A stretch of DNA of 7,526 nt from Oscillospiraceae bacterium (GCA_031264545.1 JAISDV010000214.1:1-7526), one strand, 5' to 3'. Positions 1-5,952 are shown, numbered from the stretch's first letter. Made by a program: numbers and translations. The notes: a model not told the origin generated them from the letters alone.

Positions 1-1
1 C

Positions 2-1444
2 GAGGATCATATCGGCGCCCTGCCCTACCTGATGCGGGAGCTTAATGCGCCGCTTTACACGACGAGGCTCACCGCGGGGCTGATCGAGCTGAAGCTGGAG
101 GAGCACAGGCTGCTCGGGAAGGTCGATATCATAACCTTAAAGGCCGGTGACCGCTTCAGGGCGGGCTGCTTCGGCGTCGAGTTTATCCACGTCAACCACA
201 GCATTGCCGACTCCGTTGCGCTGGCGATCAAAACGCCCATCGGCACGGTTATCCACACCGGGGACTTCAAGATCGATATCACGCCGATCGAAGGCGCGAT
301 GATCGACCTGACAAGGCTGGGACAGCTGGGAAAAGAAGGCGTTATGATGCTTCTTTCCGACTCGACCAACATCGAAAGGCCGGGTTATGCGGAGTCTGAA
401 AAGAAAGTCGGCGCCCGCTTCGACACCCTGTTCAAGGACTGTGACAAGCGCATCATCGTGACCACTTTCGCATCAAACGTCCACCGGCTCCAGCAGATCA
501 TCAACAGTGCGGCGAAGAACAGCCGCAAGGTCGCGATAACCGGCCGCAGTATGGAAAACATCATGCGCGTCGCCATGGAGCTCGGCTACATGGAGGTGCC
601 TAAGGACACCCTGATCGACATCAATATGATCAACACGCTGCCGAAGAATAAGCTTGTCGTGATTACGACGGGCAGCCAGGGCGAAAGCATGTCTGCGCTC
701 TACCGCATGGCTTTCTCCGGTCATCGCCAGGTCGAGATCACCGCGGGGGACAGGGTCATCATTTCGGCCTCCGCCATTCCCGGTAACGAAACAACGATCA
801 GCCGCGTAATAAACGAGCTGTTCATGAAGGGCGCGGAGGTCATTTACGACAGGCTCGAGGAGCTTCACGTCTCCGGCCACGCGTGCCGCGAGGAGCTGAA
901 AATGATGCTTGCCCTGACGAAGCCGAAGTTTTTCATGCCGGTTCACGGTGAGCAGCGCCATTTGCGCAAGCACGCGGAGCTGGCCAAGGCTATGGGCATC
1001 GCGCCCCAAAATATCGTCGTCGGCGATATAGGCAGGATCGTCGAGGTTACGAAAAAGTCCGTCAAGCTCGGCGGCGCGGCTCCGGCCGGCAAGGTGCTGG
1101 TCGACGGCACGGGCGTCGGCGACGTGGGCAGCGTTGTCCTGCGCGACAGGCGGCATCTGGCCCAGGACGGCATGGTCGTTGTTGTGATGACCATCTCGGA
1201 GGAGGACGCGAGTCTGGTTTCCGGGCCGGATATCGTGACGCGCGGCTTCGTCTACGTCAAGGAGTCGGACGTTCTGCTGGAGGAGCTCCGGCGTGTCACG
1301 TTGGAGACCCTCGACGCCTGTGAAAACCAGCGCATTACGGACTGGGCGACCATCAAAACGAAGGTCAAGGCCAACCTCTCCGGTTACCTCTATAAAACAA
1401 CGAAGCGCAGTCCGATGATCCTTCCGGTTATCATGGCGGTCTGA
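2..1444 (+). CDS. rnj: Ribonuclease J, 5'-truncated by window edge
   Basis: This is a metallo-beta-lactamase/beta-CASP ribonuclease with endonuclease and 5'-3' exonuclease activity, acting in mRNA turnover and rRNA processing in the cytoplasm. The frame is already open at base 2, and its first residues, EDHIG, are the end of the HxHxDH metal motif, so about 75 N-terminal residues of a usual ~555 are missing. Visible family landmarks are HVNHSIADS (about nt 187-213), HTGDFKID (about 251-274), SDSTN (about 358-372), TGSQGE (about 669-686), HVSGHA (about 866-883) and PVHGEQRH (about 938-961). These are the beta-lactamase and beta-CASP metal and phosphate-binding motifs. The C-terminal domain typical of RNase J follows to the TGA. 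The ATG at nt 32 is internal, not the start. The gene ends 9 bases before a strong terminator, so it is not co-transcribed with the next gene. Whether it is the J1 or J2 paralogue cannot be decided here. Confidence 0.95.
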   Translation, partial: EDHIGALPYLMRELNAPLYTTRLTAGLIELKLEEHRLLGKVDIITLKAGDRFRAGCFGVEFIHVNHSIADSVALAIKTPIGTVIHTGDFKIDITPIEGAMIDLTRLGQLGKEGVMMLLSDSTNIERPGYAESEKKVGARFDTLFKDCDKRIIVTTFASNVHRLQQIINSAAKNSRKVAITGRSMENIMRVAMELGYMEVPKDTLIDINMINTLPKNKLVVITTGSQGESMSALYRMAFSGHRQVEITAGDRVIISASAIPGNETTISRVINELFMKGAEVIYDRLEELHVSGHACREELKMMLALTKPKFFMPVHGEQRHLRKHAELAKAMGIAPQNIVVGDIGRIVEVTKKSVKLGGAAPAGKVLVDGTGVGDVGSVVLRDRRHLAQDGMVVVVMTISEEDASLVSGPDIVTRGFVYVKESDVLLEELRRVTLETLDACENQRITDWATIKTKVKANLSGYLYKTTKRSPMILPVIMAV

Positions 1445-1453
1445 GCGCAGCTG

Positions 1454-1488
1454 AAAAAAAGCCGTCCCTGCCCGGAGACGGTTTTTTT
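1454..1488 (+). terminator. Rho-independent terminator after RNase J gene
   Basis: A 5-bp core stem CCGTC (1462-1466) pairs with GACGG (1477-1481). It is flanked by seven A (1454-1460) and seven T (1482-1488), which extend the helix and supply the U-tract. The A-tract on the other side means it could also work on the minus strand, but no minus-strand gene ends here. Confidence 0.88.
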
Positions 1489-1492
1489 GGCC

Positions 1493-1521
1493 TTGAGGAA
1501 GCAGGTGTTTTGTGGTAAGCT
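1493..1521 (+). promoter_or_regulatory. Possible promoter for dipeptidase unit
   Basis: TTGAGG (1493-1498) lies 17 bases before TAAGCT (1516-1521). The latter is preceded by TGG, giving an extended -10 (TGn) arrangement. The -35 matches consensus at 4 of 6 positions and the -10 at 3 of 6, so the call is weak. It lies between the upstream terminator and the dipeptidase start, where a promoter is expected. Confidence 0.3.
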
Positions 1522-1559
1522 TACAGTATGGCGACGCATAGAAAAGGTGGCGTTATCCG

Positions 1560-2531
1560 ATGCATATTCCCGTTTTTGACGCGCACTGCGATACGATATT
1601 TGAAGCGGAAAAGCATCGCTGCGGTCTCCGTGAGAACAGGCTGCAGGTCGATCTCAGACGCGGTCTGCGTTACACGCCCTACGCACAGGTTTTTGCCGTA
1701 TTTACAAGACCGCAGACAGACTGGGAGAACGCCGATTTTTCAAAGGACCGGCCGCCGGAGCTGCTGAAAAACATCGGCTTCGCGCTGCTCGGCCGGCTGC
1801 TTTACGCGTTTGAGGCCAACGCGGATATCCTGACACTGTGCCGGAGCGCGGCGGAGATCAGGAAAACGGCGGAACAGGGCAGGGCCGCGGGGCTGATTGC
1901 CGTTGAGGGCGCGGAGCTGCTCGGCAGCGATACGGCCGGGCTGGAGCTTGCTTATGAAAAAGGCGTGCGGCTGGTCAATCTCTGCTGGAATTTCGACAAC
2001 CCCCTCTGCGGCGCGGCAAACGGACCGACAAAAAGCGGCCTGACCGACCGGGGCAGGGCTTATGTCGAAAGGATGCAGGCGCTCGGGATTGCGGTCGATC
2101 TCTCGCACGCCTCCGAGCGTACCTTCTGGGACACGGCGGCGCTTATGAAGCGCCCCATGCTCGCGGGGCACTCGAACGCGAAAGCGGTCTGCGACCATCC
2201 GCGCAATCTCACCGACGGCCAGTTCAGAGAGCTGATCCGGCAGGGCGGCGCCGCGGGGCTCAATCTGTGCCGGGATTTCCTGAACGCGAGCGGCCGGGCG
2301 GGTATTGAGGACGTTCTCCGCCACGCCGAGCATTTTCTCGCCCTGGGCGGAGAGAAAGCCCTCTGCCTCGGCGGGGATCTCGACGGCATAGATCGGCCGC
2401 CGTCGGGCATCACAGGCATTGAAAGCTATGGCGAGATCTATGAGGCCCTGCTCCGGCGCAACTATCCCGAAGCGCTGGTACGCGATATTTTCTATAATAA
2501 CCTGCTTGCGGTATTGGAGCGCGCGCTGTGA
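1560..2531 (+). CDS. Membrane dipeptidase-type (M19) peptidase
   Basis: This 323-residue protein belongs to the M19 renal dipeptidase family of zinc metallopeptidases in the amidohydrolase-like TIM barrel fold, which cleave dipeptides with broad specificity. All expected metal ligands can be placed: His9 and Asp11 (DAHCD), Glu116 (VEGAEL), His183 (DLSHAS), His204 (AGHSNA) and Asp273 (GGDLDG). The length is normal for bacterial members (about 310-370). No signal peptide or membrane segment is seen, so it should be cytosolic, unlike the GPI-anchored mammalian enzyme. The ATG at 1560 is preceded by AAAGGTGG (1543-1550) at 9 bases. An overlapping upstream ATG at 1528 is in another frame and is not used. 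The stop codon overlaps the start of the next gene (GTGA), so the two are translationally coupled. Substrates cannot be told from sequence. Confidence 0.93.
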   Translation: MHIPVFDAHCDTIFEAEKHRCGLRENRLQVDLRRGLRYTPYAQVFAVFTRPQTDWENADFSKDRPPELLKNIGFALLGRLLYAFEANADILTLCRSAAEIRKTAEQGRAAGLIAVEGAELLGSDTAGLELAYEKGVRLVNLCWNFDNPLCGAANGPTKSGLTDRGRAYVERMQALGIAVDLSHASERTFWDTAALMKRPMLAGHSNAKAVCDHPRNLTDGQFRELIRQGGAAGLNLCRDFLNASGRAGIEDVLRHAEHFLALGGEKALCLGGDLDGIDRPPSGITGIESYGEIYEALLRRNYPEALVRDIFYNNLLAVLERAL

Positions 2532-2860
2532 ATATTCAGATTTTCGGGAAATCGAAGTGCTTTGACACAAAAAAGGCCGAGCGCTATTTTAAGGAGCGCC
2601 GGGTGAAGTTCCAAAGCATCGACCTGCCGCGCTTCGGGATGAGTCCCCGCGAGCTGGAGAGCGTGCTTGCCTGTGTGGGGCTGGAGGCGCTTGTCGACGA
2701 AAGGTCGAAAGACGCGGAGTTGCTGCGCTATCTCGCCTATGACGCGGACAAACGGCGGAAGCTTTTTGAAAACCCCGCGCTGATCAGGACCCCGGTTGTC
2801 CGGAACGGTAAAAAGGCCACTGTCGGTTACTGCCCGGAGATCTGGAAGGACTGGGAGTAG
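2528..2860 (+). CDS. ArsC/Spx-family thioredoxin-fold protein
   Basis: This 110-residue protein has the arsenate reductase (ArsC)/Spx fold. It opens with a beta strand and a single redox cysteine (IFGKSKCFDTKKAERYF, Cys11), followed by the family signature ending in NPALIRTPVVRNGKKATVGY (about residues 82-101). There is no CxxC as in Spx, so a single-Cys ArsC-like chemistry is more likely than an Spx transcription-regulator role. Many clostridial proteins of this shape are annotated as arsenate reductase without proof, and no arsenic genes are nearby. The start is GTG at 2528, sharing GTGA with the dipeptidase stop, with GGAG (about 2516-2519) upstream. No functional link between the two proteins is evident. 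Confidence 0.88.
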   Translation: MNIQIFGKSKCFDTKKAERYFKERRVKFQSIDLPRFGMSPRELESVLACVGLEALVDERSKDAELLRYLAYDADKRRKLFENPALIRTPVVRNGKKATVGYCPEIWKDWE

Positions 2861-2974
2861 CCGCGGGTCCGGGCCTGTCACGGAAGTCAGGCTGCAGACC
2901 GATCAAGCGCATCAAAGCCATGGGCTTCAGGCGCGCCGAACACCGCGAAAAGGTCCGAGGCAGACATAAAAGAA

Positions 2975-3002
2975 CGGACGGCAAGGCCGTCCGCTGATTT
3001 TT
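2975..3002. terminator. Bidirectional terminator between converging units
   Basis: A perfect 8-bp stem CGGACGGC (2975-2982) and GCCGTCCG (2986-2993) encloses a 3-base loop. On the plus strand it is followed by CTGATTTTT (T run 2998-3002), ending the dipeptidase/ArsC-like unit. On the minus strand it is followed by TTCTTTTATG (complement of 2965-2974), placed 27 bases after the rpsR stop, so it also ends the ribosomal operon. The 114 bases between 2861 and 2974 hold no convincing gene. Confidence 0.85.
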
Positions 3003-3019
3003 GTTGTAAATACAAGTTT

Positions 3020-3262
3020 TCAGTCCATCACGTAGGGGAGAAGCGCGACCTGACGAGCTCTTTTGATGGACTCTGTGAGCGCACGCTGATGTGCGGCGCA
3101 GGTTCCCGTTGTGCGGCGGGGCAGGATCTTGCCGCGTTCGGAGAGGAAGCGGCGGAGCTTCGCCGTGTCCTTGTAGTCGATATGCTCGCTTTTGTCAACG
3201 CAGAACTGGCATACTTTCCTGCGCTTGCGGTTTTTTCCACCGCTTCTGTCCCTTTCTATCAT
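3020..3262 (-). CDS. rpsR: 30S ribosomal protein S18, zinc-type
   Basis: This is ribosomal protein S18, which binds the 30S platform next to S6. The core IDYKDTAKLRRFLSERGKIL and the terminal IKRARQVALLPYV are diagnostic. It carries CQFC near the N-terminus and CAAH later, a CxxC plus CxxH set matching the cysteine-containing (zinc-binding, C+) form of S18 seen in many Clostridia and Actinobacteria and absent from E. coli and B. subtilis S18. The ATG at 3262-3260 lies 8 bases from AAGGAGGA (complement of 3271-3278). An adjacent in-frame TTG (3265-3263) is only 5 bases away and less likely. It is the last gene of the operon, 35 bases after ssb. Confidence 0.96.
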   Translation of the reverse strand: MIERDRSGGKNRKRRKVCQFCVDKSEHIDYKDTAKLRRFLSERGKILPRRTTGTCAAHQRALTESIKRARQVALLPYVMD

Positions 3263-3297
3263 CAAGGTGTTCCTCCTTCGGTTATTTGGCTTTTGTC

Positions 3298-3753
3298 TCA
3301 GAAAGGCAGCTCGCCGTCGCCGCCGTCAAGCTCGGAAAAAGCGCTGCCCTTGAAATCGCTTTCATAGCTGCTGCCCGGGGAACGGGGCGGGGGATTTTCG
3401 TGTGAGCCGGAATCCATGCTGTCGCGGGAACGCTTGCTTTCGCCAAAATAAACGTTGTCGGCGACAACCTCCGCGCTCCTGCGCTTGTTACCGTCCCTGT
3501 CCTGCCAGTCGCGCAGCTGCAGGCGGCCGGAAACGACGGCCATGCTGCCCTTTGTAAAATACTTGGATACGAACTCGCCGGTCTGGCGCCATGCGATAAT
3601 ATCGATGAAATCGGTCTGCCTTTCGCCGCCGTCTTTCGAGGCAAAATCCCGGTCAACGGCGAGAGAAAAGGATGCAACAGGCGTTCCAGAAGAGGTACGG
3701 CGCAGCTCGGGATCACGGGTCAAACGTCCCATAAGTGTAATGTGGTTGAGCAT
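3298..3753 (-). CDS. ssb: Single-stranded DNA-binding protein
   Basis: This 151-residue SSB coats single-stranded DNA in replication, recombination and repair. The N-terminal OB fold spans about residues 1-105 (LNHITLMGRLTRDPELR, VASFSLAVDRDF, FIDIIAWRQTGEF). It is followed by a Gly/Ser/Pro-rich flexible linker and the acidic tip DGELPF, which fits the partner-docking DDDIPF consensus. The ATG at 3753 has AAGGAGGTC (complement of 3759-3767) upstream, overlapping the rpsF stop codon, so translation is probably coupled to rpsF. Its place between rpsF and rpsR and the house-keeping context indicate the chromosomal SSB, not a mobile-element copy. Confidence 0.97.
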   Translation of the reverse strand: MLNHITLMGRLTRDPELRRTSSGTPVASFSLAVDRDFASKDGGERQTDFIDIIAWRQTGEFVSKYFTKGSMAVVSGRLQLRDWQDRDGNKRRSAEVVADNVYFGESKRSRDSMDSGSHENPPPRSPGSSYESDFKGSAFSELDGGDGELPF

Positions 3754-3764
3754 AAAAGACCTCC

Positions 3765-4061
3765 TTACGCGCAGCGCACGGTTACAAGACTGCGGATCAC
3801 ACTGTCAGTAATACCAAGGATACGGTCAAGCTCCGCGGGGAAATCGGGAGCGGAAGTGAACCTGACGAGCACATAATAACCCTCAGTGAGATAATCAATC
3901 TCATAGGCCAGCTTGCGCTTTCCCATGAGCTCCATCTCGTCAAGCGTGCCGTGCTGCTCGATAAGCGCCTTGAATTTCTCCACGACTGCCGCAGTCTCTT
4001 CCTCTGTGAGCTTGGGGGTCAATACATACATCAGCTCGTATTTTTCAGATGTTTTTGCCAT
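3765..4061 (-). CDS. rpsF: 30S ribosomal protein S6
   Basis: This 98-residue S6 forms a heterodimer with S18 on the 30S platform. The beginning KYELMYVLTPKLTEEE and the middle MGKRKLAYEIDYLTEGYYVL are typical. The start at 4061 was chosen because AAGGAGGTG (complement of 4068-4076) stands 6 bases upstream and the protein then begins MAKTSEKYE. A longer reading from 4145 runs through the leader hairpin and the promoter and is rejected. It is first in the rpsF-ssb-rpsR operon, 11 bases before ssb. This operon is feedback-regulated by S6:S18 in several bacteria, but I do not see the expected CCG bulge motif in this leader. Confidence 0.96.
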   Translation of the reverse strand: MAKTSEKYELMYVLTPKLTEEETAAVVEKFKALIEQHGTLDEMELMGKRKLAYEIDYLTEGYYVLVRFTSAPDFPAELDRILGITDSVIRSLVTVRCA

Positions 4062-4105
4062 TTCAGCACCTCCTTCTGGACTAATGGCCCCAATAAAGGG
4101 ACAAG

Positions 4106-4134
4106 GATAGCCTGTCTTAAGAGGACAGGCTATC
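4106..4134 (-). promoter_or_regulatory. 5'-end leader hairpin of rpsF operon
   Basis: A perfect 11-bp inverted repeat (4106-4116 with 4124-4134, loop 4117-4123) begins just 2 bases beyond the -10 box of the rpsF promoter. With the usual spacing the transcript would start near 4130, so at least 7 bp would form at the very 5' end of the mRNA. No U-tract follows, so it is not a terminator. It could protect the transcript from 5' exonucleases, or act as a DNA operator overlapping +1. Function is inferred. Confidence 0.6.
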
Positions 4135-4136
4135 TC

Positions 4137-4164
4137 ATTATACACAAAATATAAGAAAAGTCAA
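4137..4164 (-). promoter_or_regulatory. Sigma-A-type promoter of rpsF-ssb-rpsR
   Basis: On the minus strand TTGACT (4164-4159) lies 16 bases from a perfect TATAAT (4142-4137), in an AT-rich stretch otherwise unusual in this GC-rich window. The leader to the rpsF ATG is about 70 bases. It is the strongest promoter in the window by consensus match. Confidence 0.87.
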
Positions 4165-4245
4165 GCAATTCCGCGGCTTGTGTTGCTGAATCATGCTGCG
4201 TTGTTGGGCGCTGCCGCTTAGACGGCGCTTCGCGCTGTGAATTCA
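4165..4245. repeat. Palindrome-rich intergenic element, possible small repeat
   Basis: The space between the pta stop and the rpsF promoter contains CCGCGG (4171-4176), a bulged stem at 4210-4228 (GCCG/CGGC core with loop 4217-4222), an overlapping GCGC-TTC-GCGC stem (4225-4235) and the 8-bp palindrome TGAATTCA (4238-4245). Its two ends are roughly inverted copies: GCAATTC-CGCG at left and the complement of CGCGCTG-TGAATTCA at right. There is no U-tract, so it is a poor terminator for pta. It may be an intergenic repeat, but copy number cannot be judged from one window. Confidence 0.35.
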
Positions 4246-4250
4246 GGTTT

Positions 4251-5249
4251 TTACATAGTTCCAAGGGTTATGATCGCCATGGTATAGACCTCGTCGGCAT
4301 TGCAGCCGCGGGAGAGGTCGTTGATCGGCGCGTTTAAACCCTGGAGAATGGGGCCATAAGCCTCGAAGCCCCCGAGACGCTGAGCGATCTTGTAGCCGAT
4401 GTTGCCGGCCTCGATGCTCGGGAAGATAAAGGTGTTTGCCTGGCCGGCCACCGGGGAGCCCTTGCACTTTGTGCCGGCGACAGCAGGGGAGACGGCCGCG
4501 TCGAACTGAAGCTCGCCGTCGATCGCGAGCTCAGGGGCCAATTGCTTTGCCTTTTCCGCAGCGTCGCGGGAAAGCTGCACCGTACCGCCTTTACCGGAGC
4601 CTTTGGTCGAGAAACTGAGCATAGCGACCTTCGGGTCGATGCCGAAGAGCCGGGCTGTTCTTGCGGTCTCGACGGCGACCTCGGCCAGCTTGTCGCTGCC
4701 CCTGAGGACTACACCGCCGTCTTTGTCGAGCGTATCGGGATAATCAATGTTGATAGCGCAGTCCCCCATGGCAAGACGCTCGCCGCCGCGGACGAGAATA
4801 AAGCAGGAGCTGACAAGGTGCGCGCCGGGCTTGGTTCCGACGATCTGGAGCGCGGGACGAACGGTGTCCGCCGTGGAATAGGTGGCGCCGCCGAGAAGGC
4901 CGTCTGCTCGGCCTGTTTTCACGAGCATCGTGCCGAAATAATTGCTCTTTTTCAGAAGCGCGCGGCACTCATCCCTCGACATTTTGCCCCTGCGCAGCTC
5001 GAACATGGTCTCGACCGTCCTGTCAAGCTCGGGATAGTTCGTGGGATCGGCAATCTCAACGCCGCCGAGCTTAAAGCCGCCGGCTGCCGCGGCCGCCGCG
5101 ATTTTTTCCGGGTCGCCGCAGAGCAGCACATCCATGATGTCATCGGCGATCAGGCGGGTCGCCGCCTCGAGTATACGCGGATCCTCGCCTTCGGTAAATA
5201 CAAGTTTCCGGCGATCACGCCGCAGCGTCTCCAGGATTTTTGTAAGCAT
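4251..5249 (-). CDS. pta: Phosphate acetyltransferase
   Basis: This 332-residue enzyme interconverts acetyl-CoA plus phosphate and acetyl phosphate plus CoA, which with acetate kinase gives ATP and acetate in fermentation. It is the short, single-domain class (about 330 residues) typical of Firmicutes. Recognisable blocks are KLVFTEGEDPRILEAA (about 15-30), GLLGGATYSTADTVRPALQI (about 117-136), VAMLSFSTKGSGKGG (about 209-223) and FIFPSIEAGNIGYKIAQRLG (about 274-293), followed by GPILQGLNAPINDLSRG. The ATG at 5249 has GGGGAGGA (complement of 5256-5263) 6 bases upstream. No ackA is adjacent, and the gene has its own promoter, so it appears monocistronic. It is the last clearly chromosomal gene before the mobile-element remnant. 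Confidence 0.96.
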   Translation of the reverse strand: MLTKILETLRRDRRKLVFTEGEDPRILEAATRLIADDIMDVLLCGDPEKIAAAAAAGGFKLGGVEIADPTNYPELDRTVETMFELRRGKMSRDECRALLKKSNYFGTMLVKTGRADGLLGGATYSTADTVRPALQIVGTKPGAHLVSSCFILVRGGERLAMGDCAINIDYPDTLDKDGGVVLRGSDKLAEVAVETARTARLFGIDPKVAMLSFSTKGSGKGGTVQLSRDAAEKAKQLAPELAIDGELQFDAAVSPAVAGTKCKGSPVAGQANTFIFPSIEAGNIGYKIAQRLGGFEAYGPILQGLNAPINDLSRGCNADEVYTMAIITLGTM

Positions 5250-5281
5250 GTAGGTTCCTCCCCTGTTTATATACTTGATAT

Positions 5282-5309
5282 ATTATACACCCTTAACCGC
5301 GGAATACAA
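5282..5309 (-). promoter_or_regulatory. Promoter of pta
   Basis: On the minus strand a perfect TATAAT (5287-5282) lies 16 bases from TTGTAT (5309-5304, 3 of 6 matches to TTGACA). The predicted leader to the pta ATG is about 25 bases. Immediately upstream, GGAAAC (5313-5318) and GTTTCC (5333-5338) form an inverted repeat with a 14-base spacer, which could be a regulator site but may be chance. Confidence 0.65.
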
Positions 5310-5512
5310 AGCGGAAACACTGCAATTCGCGCGTTTCCCACTTTTTTCACGCACTTTTCAAAGAAGTAACACAACAATACCGCCCTGCGTTTATCCCCCG
5401 GCAAGCTGTGCATTATGTCTGCAAGCAGCTTTTGTGTGATTTTCCACGCCGCGTTAAAGGCTTCTGCCGCTTCCATCTCGAAATCGGTATCGCGCGTATA
5501 AGGCGGGTTTTC
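5310..5512. other. Intergenic stretch, probable edge of mobile element
   Basis: Between the pta promoter and the first mobile-element ORFs I find no recognisable gene, tRNA or clear attachment site. A minus-strand frame open from about 5511, with its first ATG at 5476, reads plausibly protein-like (EAFNAAWKITQKLL, LLCYFFEKCVKK) but has no ribosome binding site and runs through the pta promoter. It may be a decayed gene end. The boundary of the foreign DNA should lie here or just right of it. Confidence 0.35.
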
Positions 5513-5650
5513 TTATCGCTTCCGCATAGGCGGGCGGCGGATTTCCCTTTCGTAATCCCTCGGGAAACAGGCTTGAGGCAGAAAGCGAAAAAACGCCGGA
5601 TTCCCGGCGTTTATCACTTCGAGCTTGGTCCGAAGTTGTGTTATAGTCAT
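5513..5650 (-). CDS. Possible 45-residue ORF overlapping a terminator
   Basis: An ATG at 5650 overlaps the TGA of the 64-residue gene upstream (ATGA), a hallmark of translational coupling. The reading begins MTITQLRTKLEV and ends in a basic tail (IRRPPMRKR). The DNA of the first third encodes two hairpins, the second of which looks like an intrinsic terminator, so full transcription is doubtful. I recognise the beginning only as resembling short hypothetical proteins seen after mobile elements in gut Clostridia, from memory and untested. It may be a conserved structured end of the element and not a gene. Confidence 0.3.
   Translation of the reverse strand: MTITQLRTKLEVINAGNPAFFRFLPQACFPRDYEREIRRPPMRKR
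5588..5612 (-). terminator. Intrinsic terminator of mobile-element minus-strand genes
   Basis: A perfect 9-bp stem AAACGCCGG (5591-5599) and CCGGCGTTT (5604-5612) has a 4-base loop. Read on the minus strand it is followed directly by Ts (complement of the A run 5588-5593, partly in the stem), giving a classical U-tract. It lies 34 bases after the 64-residue gene's stop. Confidence 0.72.
5616..5636. repeat. Small inverted repeat beside terminator
   Basis: ACTTCG (5616-5621) and CGAAGT (5631-5636) form a 6-bp stem with a 9-base loop, 3 bases from the terminator stem. The two hairpins in tandem mark the downstream end of the element's minus-strand genes. It could be an RNA processing or binding site, or part of an element end. 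Confidence 0.4.
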
Positions 5651-5841
5651 GTCCGCTCCCGCACAACCGGGACTGCTCCATAATTGGCTTTAATACCGTG
5701 CCTTGCGAATCTCTCTTGTGCCATTTTGTTGAAAAACGCGACCCGCTCTTGTGTCATCATGTCCTTTGTCTGCTCATACAGCTTTATTCGGATGGCGTTA
5801 AGCTCATCCTCAACGGGATTATTCGTCATTGCCTTGCTCAT
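5647..5841 (-). CDS. Small mobile-element protein, unknown function
   Basis: This 64-residue soluble protein is rich in charged residues and predicted mostly helical. It has a core NPVEDELNAIRIKLYEQTKD followed by MTQERVAFFNKMAQERFARHGI. I recognise the NPV-EL-IR-LYEQTKD pattern as a small uncharacterised family found on mobile elements of gut Firmicutes, from memory. I do not know its function. An antitoxin-like role would be a guess. The ATG at 5841 has GGAG about 10 bases upstream. A second ATG four codons later (MTNNPV) is possible. It overlaps the end of the upstream ORF by 23 bases and its own TGA overlaps a following ATG, so the three readings form a tightly packed cistron. Confidence 0.7.
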   Translation of the reverse strand: MSKAMTNNPVEDELNAIRIKLYEQTKDMMTQERVAFFNKMAQERFARHGIKANYGAVPVVRERT

Positions 5842-5950
5842 CGTCCAATATCTCCTTTGCGGTGCAGATTACGACTGCCCCATAAGCTCTTTCACGGTTA
5901 ACGCGTTCAGTCAGAAGTTTTGTTTTTACGCGGTTGATATGCTGAAAATT
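5819..5950 (-). pseudogene. C-terminal fragment of unrecognised gene
   Basis: A minus-strand reading ending at TAA (5821-5819) gives the tail INRVKTKLLTERVNRERAYG followed by AVVICTAKEILDDEQGNDE. It looks like a genuine protein terminus because it overlaps the next gene's start in the usual operon manner. The frame has no ATG, GTG or TTG start before a stop at about 6009, and its upstream part lies antisense to the relaxase slice. The 5' part of the gene is therefore missing, cut at about 5945-5955. I do not recognise the family. Confidence 0.5.
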
Positions 5951-5952
5951 AT

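Noticed and set aside
473..1156. 227-codon minus-strand frame opposite the RNase J gene
   Set aside because: It is antisense to a clearly conserved protein. GC-rich genes commonly leave such open frames, and its translation has no recognisable motif.
1740..2570. 276-codon minus-strand frame opposite the dipeptidase
   Set aside because: All M19 metal ligands are on the plus strand. The antisense product is compositionally odd and has no ribosome binding site.
2812..2997. Short plus-strand frame ending KRTDGKAVR inside the terminator stem
   Set aside because: It has no start codon until 2920, no ribosome binding site, and its end coincides with the terminator hairpin. The 25-residue product is basic and unlike any family I know.
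4106..4134. Leader hairpin as terminator for pta or a plus-strand gene
   Set aside because: Neither side has a U-tract, and it lies downstream of a near-perfect promoter.
4062..4145. N-terminal extension of S6 from 4145
   Set aside because: It would be translated from within the -10 region and leader hairpin. The 4061 start has an ideal ribosome binding site and gives the normal S6 length.
4542..5369. 275-codon plus-strand frame opposite pta
   Set aside because: Pta blocks on the minus strand explain the sequence. The plus-strand frame runs through the pta promoter.
5454..5681. 75-codon minus-strand frame containing DYNTTSDQARSDKRR
   Set aside because: It overlaps the 64-residue gene and terminator in another frame and has no ribosome binding site. 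It is more likely a by-product of the structured element end.
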